64,000 nt of DNA from J054 sp965223095 (GCA_965223095.1 OZ244979.1:496001-560000); one strand, 5' to 3'. Positions 36,654 to 46,162 are shown, counted from the first letter of the stretch. The notes: generated from the sequence alone by a model not told the origin. Translations and numbers: made by a program.

Positions 36654-37604
36654 GTGAACAGAAGGTTGAATAACCCACTCTCCATTGGTATTTACAACGC
36701 CATTGTTGCCGGATGGCGGGACTCATTGATCTGGCTGTTGGCTGTTATTACCCTTTTTGTTGCAATATCTTGTGTATTCATCCGCGCGATTCCTTCTGCC
36801 AATGCTTCAATTTCTGCTGCTGATGAGCTTGCCACAATAGCCAGTGAGCCAACGGTCTCCCCTGCGCCAACCCGCCACTACAACGATGCAGCCTACCGCC
36901 AGGTGCTTGACGGTGGCTTACACTGCGGTTCCCATTCCCCTGGTTCAACTAGCTCCACTAGCAACACGAAGATCGACGCCAGTTCACTATTACCCCCTGC
37001 TGCCGCGCACCGAACGGTCGCCTGCGTCGCCATGCTTGAATACGCGATTCGCTATGTACATCAGGTGGGACCGTTTGCTCATCCGCTTGGCTACGCAGCC
37101 GACCTGACTAGGCTCTATGGTCTGCTGGCAACTCACCACCGCGCCGCTCGAGATTTCACTGCTGCAGGTAAAGCACAAGTGGCCATGCAAGCCTATCGCA
37201 ACCATGGTGGACAGCAACTGGCAGAAAACTACGCCGCACTCGCACTCGAGCAGGCCAGACAAGCGGCGCAGCAGAATAACAGGCAAGCAGCTAAAAGCTA
37301 TCTGGATGAAGCCTACAGCATTGCCTACAACCTGCTGGGCGATTTTCCAGACTTTACATCCACCACACTGGAGCTACTTGAACAAACTGCCCTGCAGTTG
37401 GATGCACATCGCAGACATAAACAAGCTGAACAACTCTATCGCCTGGTTATTACTGGTCAGCTACAACTCCAGTACCAACAACGTCAACGAGGTATCGATT
37501 TCCCTGCGCCCACCCATACCCACCAACACTTAGTTAACAACTTGAACCTGCAGGGTAAGCATCGCGATGCATTGCGGTTACAGAACAAATACCTCAGTAA
37601 CTGA
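36654..37604 (+). CDS. TPR-like exported or anchored protein, unknown
   Basis: About 316 residues if it starts at GTG 36654; the frame is open to ATG 36483 but the extra part is Arg/Pro-rich and does not look coding. A membrane anchor follows (LIWLLAVITLFVAISCVFI). After a Ser/Pro/Thr-rich linker, helical TPR-like repeats cover the rest (AQVAMQAYRNHGGQQLAENY, ALEQARQAAQQNNRQAAKSY, HKQAEQLYRLV). It reads away from the TPR-CHAT operon. The final repeat (NLQGKHRDALRLQNKYL) resembles the end of the next gene's product, suggesting duplication. Role unknown. Confidence 0.55.
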   Translation: MNRRLNNPLSIGIYNAIVAGWRDSLIWLLAVITLFVAISCVFIRAIPSANASISAADELATIASEPTVSPAPTRHYNDAAYRQVLDGGLHCGSHSPGSTSSTSNTKIDASSLLPPAAAHRTVACVAMLEYAIRYVHQVGPFAHPLGYAADLTRLYGLLATHHRAARDFTAAGKAQVAMQAYRNHGGQQLAENYAALALEQARQAAQQNNRQAAKSYLDEAYSIAYNLLGDFPDFTSTTLELLEQTALQLDAHRRHKQAEQLYRLVITGQLQLQYQQRQRGIDFPAPTHTHQHLVNNLNLQGKHRDALRLQNKYLSN

Positions 37605-37640
37605 AAAAATTAGTTTCATGCGAGCCAGCTGGAATTACCG

Positions 37641-38726
37641 ATGACGCAATGTTCCGCAACTAGGACAATTCCTAAAACGCTTCTACTACTCGCAGCCCTG
37701 ACTGTCACAACCGTTGCCGTTGGTGCCGTCACATCCACTCCCATCCTACGAGAAGAGTCGACTCGAATTAGGAACCCGTCCTCTGATGTTGGCAAGGCTG
37801 CGGAACAACGCGGTGATATTGAGGAGGCTTTTCGCTTAACGGTTGCGGAAGCCGCAGATTGCGACGCCACCGATTCTGGTGCAGATGCGTTCAATTGCCA
37901 TGCGGTCTTACGCGAGGTTGTTTACTACGCAGAGCAACGTGAGCAACCGCAGACAGCAATTTCATACGCCCGTCGGGCACTCAGGCTTTCTGAAGGAACG
38001 TACGGCACGCTAAGCACGATAACACTGAGTGATTATGAGTTATTGGCGAAACTTCTAGCGGAAAGTGCCAGGTTTGCAGAAGCTGAGCAGTACTACATCG
38101 CCGCCATAGAATCAAGACTAGCAATAGATGCACAAGAAGGTCTGCCGCCCTTTTTCGATCTGGCAGATTTATACCAGCGCCTTGCTAACAACCTGACAGC
38201 TCAATCTAAACCTGATCAGGCCAGCGAGATACTCAAAAAGTCTATGCAAGTGTTTTACGATCGGAGCGATCGGTACGACAGAATTACGCTGGAACTAATC
38301 AGCCATACGCACAACCTCGACAAGCAGAATCGCAGCAGCGATGCCAATTATTATCTCGATGAAGCATTGCGCTTGACGGAACGACTGATAGATCCACCCG
38401 ACAATTTATCCAACATCATGATACCCGTGTACAACGCGCTAACCAGCCGCCTGGACGCACGCAAACGATTCAAAGAAGCCGAGCGTTTCTACGGCCTATG
38501 GCTCATGCTTGAATCCATGTTTTACCAGCCCGACCAGCCGGTTCCGGTTGAAACCTTCAAACGCTATGTCTGGAATCTCCAGCAACAGGGGCGAGATAAG
38601 GACGCGGAAGATTTACAGAAAAAGATTGAGATAGAACTGGAGAAGCGCGGACTGAAAGTTATTGATTGGTCACCGCGCTATACGGACCAAATTTTTAGGG
38701 TCAGAGGAGACTGTAAAAGAATCTAG
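37641..38726 (+). CDS. TPR-like exported protein, unknown
   Basis: 361 residues. The N-terminus has a signal-like segment (TLLLLAALTVTTVAVGAVTS, about 13-32), then TPR-like helical repeats (QTAISYARRALRLSEG, FAEAEQYYIAAIESRL, PDQASEILKKSMQVFYD, FKEAERFYGLWLML). Its last helix pair (YVWNLQQQGRDKDAEDLQKK) parallels the end of the protein at 36654, 36 nt upstream. The two are probably co-transcribed and may assist the TPR-rich CHAT protein in the envelope; that is inference. No specific family recognised. Confidence 0.6.
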   Translation: MTQCSATRTIPKTLLLLAALTVTTVAVGAVTSTPILREESTRIRNPSSDVGKAAEQRGDIEEAFRLTVAEAADCDATDSGADAFNCHAVLREVVYYAEQREQPQTAISYARRALRLSEGTYGTLSTITLSDYELLAKLLAESARFAEAEQYYIAAIESRLAIDAQEGLPPFFDLADLYQRLANNLTAQSKPDQASEILKKSMQVFYDRSDRYDRITLELISHTHNLDKQNRSSDANYYLDEALRLTERLIDPPDNLSNIMIPVYNALTSRLDARKRFKEAERFYGLWLMLESMFYQPDQPVPVETFKRYVWNLQQQGRDKDAEDLQKKIEIELEKRGLKVIDWSPRYTDQIFRVRGDCKRI

Positions 38727-38740
38727 CTGCGCCGGTAAAC

Positions 38741-39520
38741 TCATGTGCCTCTATCCCATCCTCCGGGTAAAAAGCCTCGATCGCGAAGTTCCTCTTCAAG
38801 GAAATCTGTTCGGAGAGCAATACATGCTTCTAAACAGACTTCATCAATTGCCTCTACCTCCAGAAGCACTCCAAGAGCGCTTGTTTTAGCTCTGGAGGTA
38901 AATAGACCCTTGTTTTCAAACAATACCCTAACCAAGGCTTTTTCGGCTTTCCCTTTCTGGCTTTGGTATTCATCTCGTTCAACTATTCTCGCAAATATTT
39001 GAACAGTTATTGCTTTCATTTCAGGAGTGTCACCATTAAGAGCTTTTACCAACATCTCAATGATATACGGATCTTCCGATAAGGCAAAACCCTTATCATC
39101 TGCACTATACAAGTGTCTTTCTATCCCTAGAAAAAGAAAGTAATCAAAAGGTTCTCCCACCAATTCACCTATATAATTTTTTGATATGACTCTTCTTGCT
39201 TCTTTGACAGATAGCAAAGCTGCTAGCGCTGGCAAAACGTTGACATTTGACTTTGAAGGGAACTGATCAATGTATGGCTCGACCTGGAGGCTTTCGAGAT
39301 AAGCATCAAGCATTTCTCTTTTAGCTTCTCCATATTCAGAAGGGAGGTAATCAATAATTTTTTCAACAGCTTCTTTAGATGTTTTGAAATTATCGCTGCG
39401 ATCAGGTTCATAGCTTAACTCATACATCAAAGAAATTGCCTTAAGAATCAATTCCTCCTTCTCTTTCTCTTTCTGGCGAAGCCTAGTCGAACTTGCTTCC
39501 TTCGCACTTATAGTAACCAT
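38741..39520 (-). CDS. HEAT-like helical protein, unknown
   Basis: 259 residues, cytosolic, with no signal peptide. It is helical and charged, with a basic/acidic head (LRQKEKEKEELILK) and helical repeat-like units (NVLPALAALLSVKEARRV, MKAITVQIFARIVER, AKTSALGVLLEVEAIDE) that resemble HEAT/armadillo repeats. A clear ribosome site AAAGGAG precedes ATG 39520. It is AT-richer than the neighbouring TPR genes and sits next to a dif-like site, so it may have arrived separately. No family recognised. Confidence 0.6.
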   Translation of the reverse strand: MVTISAKEASSTRLRQKEKEKEELILKAISLMYELSYEPDRSDNFKTSKEAVEKIIDYLPSEYGEAKREMLDAYLESLQVEPYIDQFPSKSNVNVLPALAALLSVKEARRVISKNYIGELVGEPFDYFLFLGIERHLYSADDKGFALSEDPYIIEMLVKALNGDTPEMKAITVQIFARIVERDEYQSQKGKAEKALVRVLFENKGLFTSRAKTSALGVLLEVEAIDEVCLEACIALRTDFLEEELRDRGFLPGGWDRGT

Positions 39521-39555
39521 TTTACTTCTCCTTTTAGTTAAAAATCGTTACCTCG

Positions 39556-39583
39556 GGTGCGCATAACGAACATTATGCAACAT
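39556..39583 (+). other. dif-like XerC/XerD site
   Basis: The 28-bp layout is GGTGCGCATAA (XerC arm, identical to the E. coli dif arm), a 6-bp centre CGAACA, and TTATGCAACAT (XerD arm, 8 of 11 matching E. coli TTATGTTAAAT). A site with one intact and one diverged arm is what integrative elements that use host Xer recombinases carry. It lies 36 bp before the ATG of the 38741 gene and close to the right edge of the island. A partner site was not found in the window. Confidence 0.55.
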
Positions 39584-39743
39584 AAGCCTTCTTAAGAAGA
39601 ACTCCGGCCATTTGTCTCTTAATACCCTAATTTAAACCCCATCCATTGGGCTACAATCTAATTCAGGCATACCCTCTTTCCTCCACCTTTCAACCAGAAT
39701 TTTGGTTAGCTCACATTTGATAAAGCGGCGGTCTCGGTCTGAC

Positions 39744-40184
39744 TGTCCGTCGTCAAACGAATGGAACCGGCGTAGCGATTTGCTAATGGAGAATTTTGTT
39801 CCTCATGGTCATGTTACGCGGCGTGCCGCTGAAAGTGCAAACGACGTTTTGCGAGGGTCCTTTTCTTAATCCTTTCTCGTTTTGCCAGTATTGATTGTCC
39901 ACGTCCGAAGTAAACATCGGCCGGCGTCAGGTTGTTCAAGCTTTCATGGTATCGCTGGTGGTTGTAATGTTCGACGAACGCCTCGATCTGCTTTTCAAGA
40001 TCGCCGGGTAAGAAGTAGTTCTCCAGCAAGATGCGGTGCTTCAAGGTCTGGTGCCAGCGCTCGATCTTGCCCTGTGTTTGCGGATGATACGGTGCACCGC
40101 GAACGTGGCTCATGCCATTGTCCTCGAGCCAGTCTGCCAGGTCACTCGAGATGTAACTCGAGGGCGCCGTTAATCGAGCGGTTA
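39744..40184 (-). mobile_element. IS3-family fragment with C-terminal part of transposase
   Basis: The frame from about 40170 to 39814 encodes the end of a DDE integrase-type transposase: SSYISSDLADWLEDNG, then GAPYHPQTQGKIERWHQTLK with the catalytic Glu, and NHQRYHESLNNLTPADVYF. The upstream part of the gene is missing, cut where IS66-like DNA begins. The right end probably lies at 39744, where TGTCCGTCGTCAAACG resembles an IS3 terminal repeat. The element is dead. Confidence 0.8.
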
Positions 40185-40269
40185 CATTTAACTGCCTCCG
40201 CCAAAAACATCACCGAAGCATGACCGAGAAAAACTTAGCTGGGAACAACGCCCTTTACGGAGCGCTTAC
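40185..40269 (-). mobile_element. IS66-family left-end fragment, second copy
   Basis: 85 bases starting with the GTAAGCGCTCCG terminal repeat at 40269 and reaching the tnpA ATG (40185-40187), nearly identical to 17376-17458. It is cut at the ATG by the IS3-like piece. The same orientation as the first copy suggests that both derive from one element type that bracketed the island. Confidence 0.8.
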
Positions 40270-40298
40270 CGCTTACTCATCACCGAGGTATGCGCCAA

Positions 40299-40332
40299 CA
40301 AAAAAGCCCTCGCTATTTCTAGCGAGGGCTTT
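40299..40332 (-). terminator. rRNA operon terminator
   Basis: On the minus strand a stem AAAGCCCTCGCT...AGCGAGGGCTTT followed by T-rich DNA lies 9 nt beyond the 5S 3' end. Its sequence is unrelated to the terminator at 16909-16946. Confidence 0.85.
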
Positions 40333-40340
40333 GGAATAGA

Positions 40341-40459
40341 AGCCTGGCGATGTCCTACTCTCACATGGGGAGACCCCACACTACCATCGGCGCTGAGCAT
40401 TTTCACTTCCGAGTTCGGAATGGGATCGGGTGGTTCCTACTCGCTATGGTCGTCAGGCA
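40341..40459 (-). rRNA. 5S rRNA, copy B (complete operon)
   Basis: A 119-nt 5S gene ending the complete rRNA operon. It differs from copy A at two sites (GAGACCCC against GAGGCCCC on the plus strand, and GGAATGGG against GGAAAGGG). A long inverted repeat separates it from the 23S gene. Confidence 0.95.
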
Positions 40460-40474
40460 AAGCTAACTGATTGT

Positions 40475-40566
40475 AAAAGGAAAGGGGTCGAACCGAGGTT
40501 TTCGCCCAGTGGACTTGGAGCCGCTCTAACCGAAAACGAAAACCTCGGTTCGACCCCTTTCCTTTT
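40475..40566. repeat. 30-bp perfect inverted repeat in the 23S-5S spacer
   Basis: The arms 40475-40504 and 40537-40566 are exact inverse copies, core GGGGTCGAACCGAGGTTTTC, with a 32-base loop. Being in the rRNA spacer it will fold into a strong RNA hairpin. The matching spacer of the other 5S copy lacks it, so it is a mobile REP/MITE-like insertion. Confidence 0.85.
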
Positions 40567-40770
40567 CCCTTTTACCAATCTGGAATTTTGTTTTGACGCA
40601 GAAAGACTGCATTCTTTCAAGTTGCTTGAGTTTATATGGCCAAGCCGCACGGGCAATTAGTACTGGTTAGCTTCATCCATTACTGAACTTCCACACCCAG
40701 CCTATCAACCTTGTAGTCTTCAAGGGCCCTTCAGGGGGATCAAGTCCCCAGGGAAATCTAATCTTAGGGG

Positions 40771-40806
<36 letters not shown>

Positions 40807-40936
40807 TCCGTATATAGCTACCCGGCAGTGCCACTGGCGTGACAACCGGAACACCAGAGATACGTCCACTCCGGTCCTCTCGTACTAGGAGCAGCTCCCT
40901 TCAAATTTCCAAACGCCCACGGCAGATAGGGACCGA

Positions 40937-41708
40937 CAATCTGTTACTTTCGACTGACTGGAAAAATCAGCCTACTGACCTTGGCCAATAAAACCAAGGC
41001 GGGCAAATCTTTCAATTTGCCTCTACATGTCGCCATATAGATCGGACTGTATCTTCATCTTTCTATGGAAAAGATGTTCGGCGTACAGTCTCTGAGGGCT
41101 CTAGATCATTAAGAATCTCCGCAAGTGATATTCGTCGATACTTGCCCGACTTATTCATCGAGTAAGCAACCCTAAGCAGTTCCGCAAAACCGTTTATGGT
41201 TCTATGTTCGCCATCGCGCATCGCGAAAACAATCTTGGAAAAAATCTCAAAATCGTTTTTCTTCGATGTTCGAAGACGAAATTCTCGAAAAAATGGAATC
41301 ACTTTTGTCGCCAAGTCATCTCTGGCTTTAACGACAAATACCCATGTTGCATCTTGAGGATTATTGAAGTGATTTGGTTTTACATATCCACAACCCAGTG
41401 TTTTTTGCAGAAGGTATAAGACCTCCACACTGGCTACATGTTGAGATACATGAAACTCTGGCACGATCTGCCAGTTAGTTTTCGCGGTTCGATTGCGCTG
41501 AACCGCCACGTGAAAACTACCCTCACCGTCAACAAACCCCGCGATGTAATGAGCGAGATTCGAATCTAGCCTTCCCTGCTGGTTACCTGCATCCACTGCA
41601 TTGTCACTGCGTGATTTACTGTAAAAACAGCAAATCATGCGAGTAGCATGGAATACAACCAGGCTTTCCAGCATATAGCCAAATTTATAGACAGCTCTTT
41701 ATTGTCTA
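40937..41708 (-). ncRNA. group I intron at L2593, with homing endonuclease ORF
   Basis: The 772-nt insert splits GTCGTGAGACAGT from TCGGTCCCTATC. The 5' exon ends in U and the intron ends in G, as in group I introns. Core elements CTATATGCTGGAAA, CAGCAGGGAAGGCTAG and CTCAGAGACTGTACGCC match those of the L1917 and L1931 introns. The site is the one used by the Chlamydomonas chloroplast I-CreI intron (target GTCGTGAGACAGTTTGG). The intron should self-splice from the pre-rRNA. Confidence 0.9.
41063..41674 (-). CDS. LAGLIDADG homing endonuclease (intron L2593)
   Basis: Up to 203 residues; the true start may be internal, because ATG 41674 overlaps the intron core. One LAGLIDADG motif is present (YIAGFVDGEGSFHVAV), so it works as a dimer, as I-CreI does. 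Further matches to that family are VSQHVASVEVL, LGCGYVKPN, and the C-terminal ETVRRTSF, similar to SETVRAV of I-CreI. It would cut the intron-less 23S allele and spread the intron. The frame is intact, so recent activity is likely. The single coding gene lies inside the ribozyme and must be translated from unspliced or excised intron RNA. Confidence 0.88.
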   Translation of the reverse strand: MLESLVVFHATRMICCFYSKSRSDNAVDAGNQQGRLDSNLAHYIAGFVDGEGSFHVAVQRNRTAKTNWQIVPEFHVSQHVASVEVLYLLQKTLGCGYVKPNHFNNPQDATWVFVVKARDDLATKVIPFFREFRLRTSKKNDFEIFSKIVFAMRDGEHRTINGFAELLRVAYSMNKSGKYRRISLAEILNDLEPSETVRRTSFP

Positions 41709-41745
41709 ACTGTCTCACGACGTTCTAAACCCAGCTCGCGTACCA

Positions 41746-41782
<37 letters not shown>

Positions 41783-41783
41783 A

Positions 41784-41826
<43 letters not shown>

Positions 41827-41852
41827 TCCGTCGATGTGGACTCTTGGGAGGA

Positions 41853-41888
<36 letters not shown>

Positions 41889-41889
41889 T

Positions 41890-41928
<39 letters not shown>

Positions 41929-42029
41929 ACCGTCTTTCGACCCTGCTCGATGTGTCTATCTCGCAGTCAAGCACTCTTATGCCTTTGCACGCAACGCGCG
42001 ATGTCCGACCGCGCCGAGAGTACCTTTGT

Positions 42030-42072
<43 letters not shown>

Positions 42073-42232
42073 ACCCACCATACACTGTCCCCAATCCCGA
42101 TAAGGGACCTAGGTTAGAACCTCAAACATATCAGGCTGGTATTTCAAGATTGGCTCCACGCAATCTGGCGATCACGCTTCAAAGCCTCCCAGCTATCCTA
42201 CACAAACATATTCAAAGTCCAGTGCAAAGTTG

Positions 42233-42263
<31 letters not shown>

Positions 42264-42361
42264 CCGCGGGTACGCTGCATCTTCACAGCGATTTCAATTT
42301 CACTGAGTCCCGGGTGGAGACAGTGTGGCCATCGTTACGCCATTCGTGCAGGTCGGAACTT

Positions 42362-42646
42362 CACGTTAACCCCCGCGTTTCCACAGGGCGTAGACTATAC
42401 CTTCACCTGATCGCCACAAGCTGAGAAGGCTTGTGATCGTTTGCCGAAGCAAAGATCAGGGCCGGCGTATTATGGATTCATCAAATGTAAATCCATCCAG
42501 GGATCTCATCCCCTGAGTCGTTACAGGGATCACTTTCGTGATCTTACCCTCGGTATTGCCCTTAATGCCTGCACGCATTACTAGGGTTTCACCGATTTGA
42601 GCCGGTTTGCTGGCCAGAATCACTTCCGACCGGGGCAATTTTACTT
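42362..42646 (-). ncRNA. ORF-less group I intron at L1951
   Basis: 285 nt inserted between TTGTCGGGT and AAGTTCCGACC, that is after U1951 (E. coli numbering), ending in G. Its core (ATCGGTGAAACCCTAGTAAT, AAGGGCAATACCGAGGG, GAAGGTATAGTC) is unlike the other three introns, so it belongs to a different subgroup. The 60-residue frame inside is not convincing as a gene. The same site is occupied in Coxiella burnetii. Confidence 0.88.
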
Positions 42647-42666
42647 ACCCGACAAGGAATTTCGCT

Positions 42667-43292
42667 CGATTGCTCTTATCTGTTTCCAGAAAAGTCGGAC
42701 TTTATCTTGAACTACCTCTGTTCATCTGTTTCGCAATGGTTCGAATTTCTTCTATACCATCGTCGGTCAAATGAACTTCCTTTTCCATCTTCAAAAGAAT
42801 GCGGCGGAACTTCTTAAAATCCACATTCTTCTTCGTTTTCAAAGGATGCTTAACAAAAAATGGAACGATGCGTTCAAGAAGATGTTTCTTGCTTCTTACT
42901 CTGTAGGCCATTCGATCTTCGTGGTTGACGCGAACGACACCACATTCGAAATAGGCCTTCAAAGCATGAAGGATCTGCACATCGCGCTCGTGTTGCACAA
43001 CGGTGAATTCCGGTAAAACCTGAAATCCTGTGGCCATTTCCTTATTGGCATTGATGCCAACGTGGAAACAACCTTCGCCGTCCACGAAGCCTGTTATCCA
43101 TTGAGCGTCAAGTTTCATTGATAGCTCCCAAGCGTAAAGTCTCTGAGGGTTCTTAGTGCGTCTAAGTCTTCCCTGCGGATTGTCCCCATGTCGTTCAGAT
43201 TTTTACTGCTGATCTGACGATCAACGAGTACTGAAACGTTTTGGAGGAGTTTCCCGCATATGGCTCGGTTTTACTAAGGCTAGCGTTAGTTA
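42667..43292 (-). ncRNA. group I intron at L1931, with homing endonuclease ORF
   Basis: 626 nt between CGGTCCTAAGGT and AGCGAAATTCC (after U1931), with the terminal G. The core has CATATGCGGGAAACTCC, CAATCCGCAGGGAAGACT and CTCAGAGACTTTACGC, closely like the L1917 and L2593 introns. Only 14 nt of exon separates it from the L1917 intron and 20 nt from the L1951 intron. Confidence 0.9.
42702..43118 (-). CDS. LAGLIDADG homing endonuclease (intron L1931)
   Basis: 138 residues from ATG 43118. A single LAGLIDADG motif lies at the N-terminus (WITGFVDGEGCFHVGI), followed by LPEFTVVQHERDVQIL, ECGVVRVNH and a long basic C-terminus (HPLKTKKNVDFKKFRRIL). It should cut intron-less 23S near position 1931, acting as a homodimer. 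It is related to the L2593 protein (IAGFVDGEGSFHV, VPEFHVSQH), so the two introns and their ORFs probably share an ancestor. The frame is intact and compact. Confidence 0.88.
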   Translation of the reverse strand: MKLDAQWITGFVDGEGCFHVGINANKEMATGFQVLPEFTVVQHERDVQILHALKAYFECGVVRVNHEDRMAYRVRSKKHLLERIVPFFVKHPLKTKKNVDFKKFRRILLKMEKEVHLTDDGIEEIRTIAKQMNRGSSR

Positions 43293-43306
43293 ACCTTAGG
43301 ACCGTT

Positions 43307-43666
<360 letters not shown>

Positions 43667-43701
43667 CAAGAGCTTCGTCCGAGGACTAACCCCATCAATT
43701 A

Positions 43702-43736
<35 letters not shown>

Positions 43737-44467
43737 TTCCACTTACGTGTTTGCAGAGTGCTGTGTTTTTAGTAAACAGTCGCAGCCACCTGGTCACTGC
43801 AACCCCCACCAGCTTAGAAAGCAGTTTAAAAAACACGTTTCATCACCAACAGGGGCGTACCTTCTCCCGAAGTTACGGTACCAATTTGCCTAGTTCCTTC
43901 ACCCGAGTTCTCTCAAGCGCCTTAGGATTCTCTCCTCACCCACCTGTGTCGGTTTTCGGTACGGTCACAAACTATCTGAAGCTTAGAGGATTTTCCTGGA
44001 AGCATGGCATCAACCACTTCTCGGTACAAAGACCGATGGTCTCGTATCTCGACATTAAGAACCCGGATTTACCTAAGTCCTCTGCCTACATACTTTCCCC
44101 GGGACAACCAACGCCCGGTAGATCTAGCCTTCTCCGTCCCCCCATCGCAATAGTCCGCGGTACAGGAATGTTGACCTGTTTCCCATCGACTACACCTTTC
44201 GGTCTCGCCTTAGGGGCCGACTCACCCTGCGCCGATTAGCGTAGCGCAGGAAACCTTGGGTTTTCGGCGTGCGGGTTTTTCACCCGCATTATCGTTACTC
44301 ATGTCAGCATTCGCACTTCTGATACCTCCAGCATGTCTCGCAACATGCCTTCACAGGCTTACAGAACGCTCCTCTACCATGCGTACACAAGGTACGCATC
44401 CGCAGCTTCGGTACACAACTTGAGCCCCGTTAAATCTTCCGCGCAGGCCGACTAGACCAGTGAGCTG

Positions 44468-44522
<55 letters not shown>

Positions 44523-44550
44523 CTTCCCACATCGTTTCCCACTTAGTTGT

Positions 44551-44591
<41 letters not shown>

Positions 44592-45080
44592 CCACGACGG
44601 ACGTTAGCACCCGCCGTGTGTCTCCCGTGATTGCACTTGCTGGTATTCGGAGTTTGCATCGGTTTGGTAAGTCGGGATGACCCCCTAGCCGAAACAGTGC
44701 TCTACCCCCAACAGTGATACACGAGGCGCTACCTAAATAGCTTTCGAGGAGAACCAGCTATCTCCGAGCTTGTTTAGCCTTTCACTCCTAGCCACAGCTC
44801 ATCCGATAATTTTTCAACATTACCCGGTTCGGGCCTCCAGTAGGTTTTACCCTGCCTTCACCCTGGCCATGGCTAGCTCGCTCGGTTTCGGGTCTACTCC
44901 TTACGACTAAATCGCCCTATTCAGACTCGGTTTCCCTACGCCTCCCCTATACGGTTAAGCTTGCCGCAAAAAATAACTCGCTGACCCATTATACAAAAGG
45001 TACGCAGTCACCCGACCGAAGTCAGGCTCCCACTGCTTGTACGCACGCGGTTTCAGGTTCTATTTCACTCCCCTCTCCGG

Positions 45081-45125
<45 letters not shown>

Positions 45126-45718
45126 GTAGGGAGTATTTAGCCTTGGAGGATGGTCCCCCCATGTTCAGACAAGGTTTCACGTGCCCCGTCCTACTCTTTG
45201 TCACTCCATCAATCCACCTTTCGCATACAGGGCTATCACCTTCTATGGCCGGACTTTCCAGACCGTTTTACTAAGCTTCAAGATTTGCTTGTGACTGGGC
45301 TATTCCCCGTTCGCTCGCCGCTACTTAGGGAATCTCGGTTGATTTCTTTTCCTCCAGGTACTTAGATGTTTCAGTTCCCTGGGTTTGCTTTACACACCTA
45401 TGTATTCAGTGTGCAATGACCACCGAAGTGGCCGGGTTGCCCCATTCGGAAATCCCCGGATCAAAGCTAGTTTGCCAGCTCCCCGAGGCTTATCGCAGGC
45501 TACTACGTCCTTCATCGCCTCCTACCGCCTAGGCATCCACCGCGCGCGCTTCATAGCTTGACCATATAAAGTCAAGCAACTTGTACGAATGCAGTCTTAC
45601 ATCATCGAGCCGAAGCTCGATGCTAGACGTCAAAACAAAATTTTCCAGATTGTTAAAGATCGACTGACTAAAAGTCAGTTAGAAAAAGTTAAACCTTTGC
45701 TAACTAACCTTAAAAAGT

Positions 45719-45794
45719 TGGTGGAGCCAGGCGGGATCGAACCGCCGACCCCCTGCTTGCAAAGCAGGTGCTCTCCCAGCTGAGCTATGGCCCC
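45719..45794 (-). tRNA. tRNA-Ala (TGC)
   Basis: A 76-nt cloverleaf with acceptor GGGGCCA pairing with TGGCTCC, anticodon loop CTTTGCAAG with TGC, T-loop GGTTCGATCC and encoded CCA. It sits in the 16S-23S spacer in the usual second place. Confidence 0.96.
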
Positions 45795-45816
45795 CTTGCT
45801 AGTCTATTTTACGCCT

Positions 45817-46035
45817 GGCGGCGTTGCGCATTTTGTTCACTTCGGTCACATAGCAATAGCTATGCTCCCTCATTCTCAAAATCCGCGCCTTGCCAGCCAA
45901 AAAATATCCTGCGCAATCATCACTTGATTCGGTCGCTTGGCCGCGTTGCGCTTGTCGCTCGTTCAGTCACGTACTGATGTACGCTCCTTCTCTCACTCCG
46001 GCGCGCGCCTTGCCAGCCGAAAAAAATCCTGCGCG
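45817..46035. repeat. two diverged copies of an ~95-bp repeat in the tRNA spacer
   Basis: Unit 1 (45817-45914) and unit 2 (45938-46035) both start GCGTTGCGC, contain a short inner palindrome around a variable centre (TAGCAATAGCTA / GTACTGATGTAC), and end CGCGCCTTGCCAGCC followed by A-rich DNA and ATCCTGCGC. They look like a dispersed intergenic repeat and widen the tRNA-Ile/tRNA-Ala spacer. Confidence 0.65.
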
Positions 46036-46086
46036 AGGCACTTCGTATAAACGATGCTTATTGAGAGAGTGCCACTAAAAACGTTC

Positions 46087-46162
46087 GGGGGTCAGAGTAA
46101 AAACTCCTATGACTTTACCCCGGAATTGCACGCGTCGTGTCAGAGTTCTTACTCTGACCCCC
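46087..46162. repeat. REP-like inverted repeat (GGGGTCAGAGTAAAAACTC type)
   Basis: The arms 46087-46106 and 46143-46162 are inverse copies with one mismatch, around a 36-base centre. One arm is identical to the piece in the L1917 intron. This GGGTCAGAGTAA motif is typical of repeats mobilised by REP-associated transposases. Confidence 0.75.

Noticed and set aside
36224..36685. Minus-strand frame of 153 codons
   Set aside because: It overlaps the decayed duplicate and the start of a TPR gene on the other strand, is very basic and has no ribosome site or family likeness.
40430..40660. Plus- and minus-strand frames across the 23S-5S spacer
   Set aside because: They arise from the perfect inverted repeat, which reads similarly on both strands.
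42456..42638. 60-residue frame within the L1951 intron
   Set aside because: It covers the ribozyme core; the length and composition do not suggest a protein, and there is no LAGLIDADG or other endonuclease motif.
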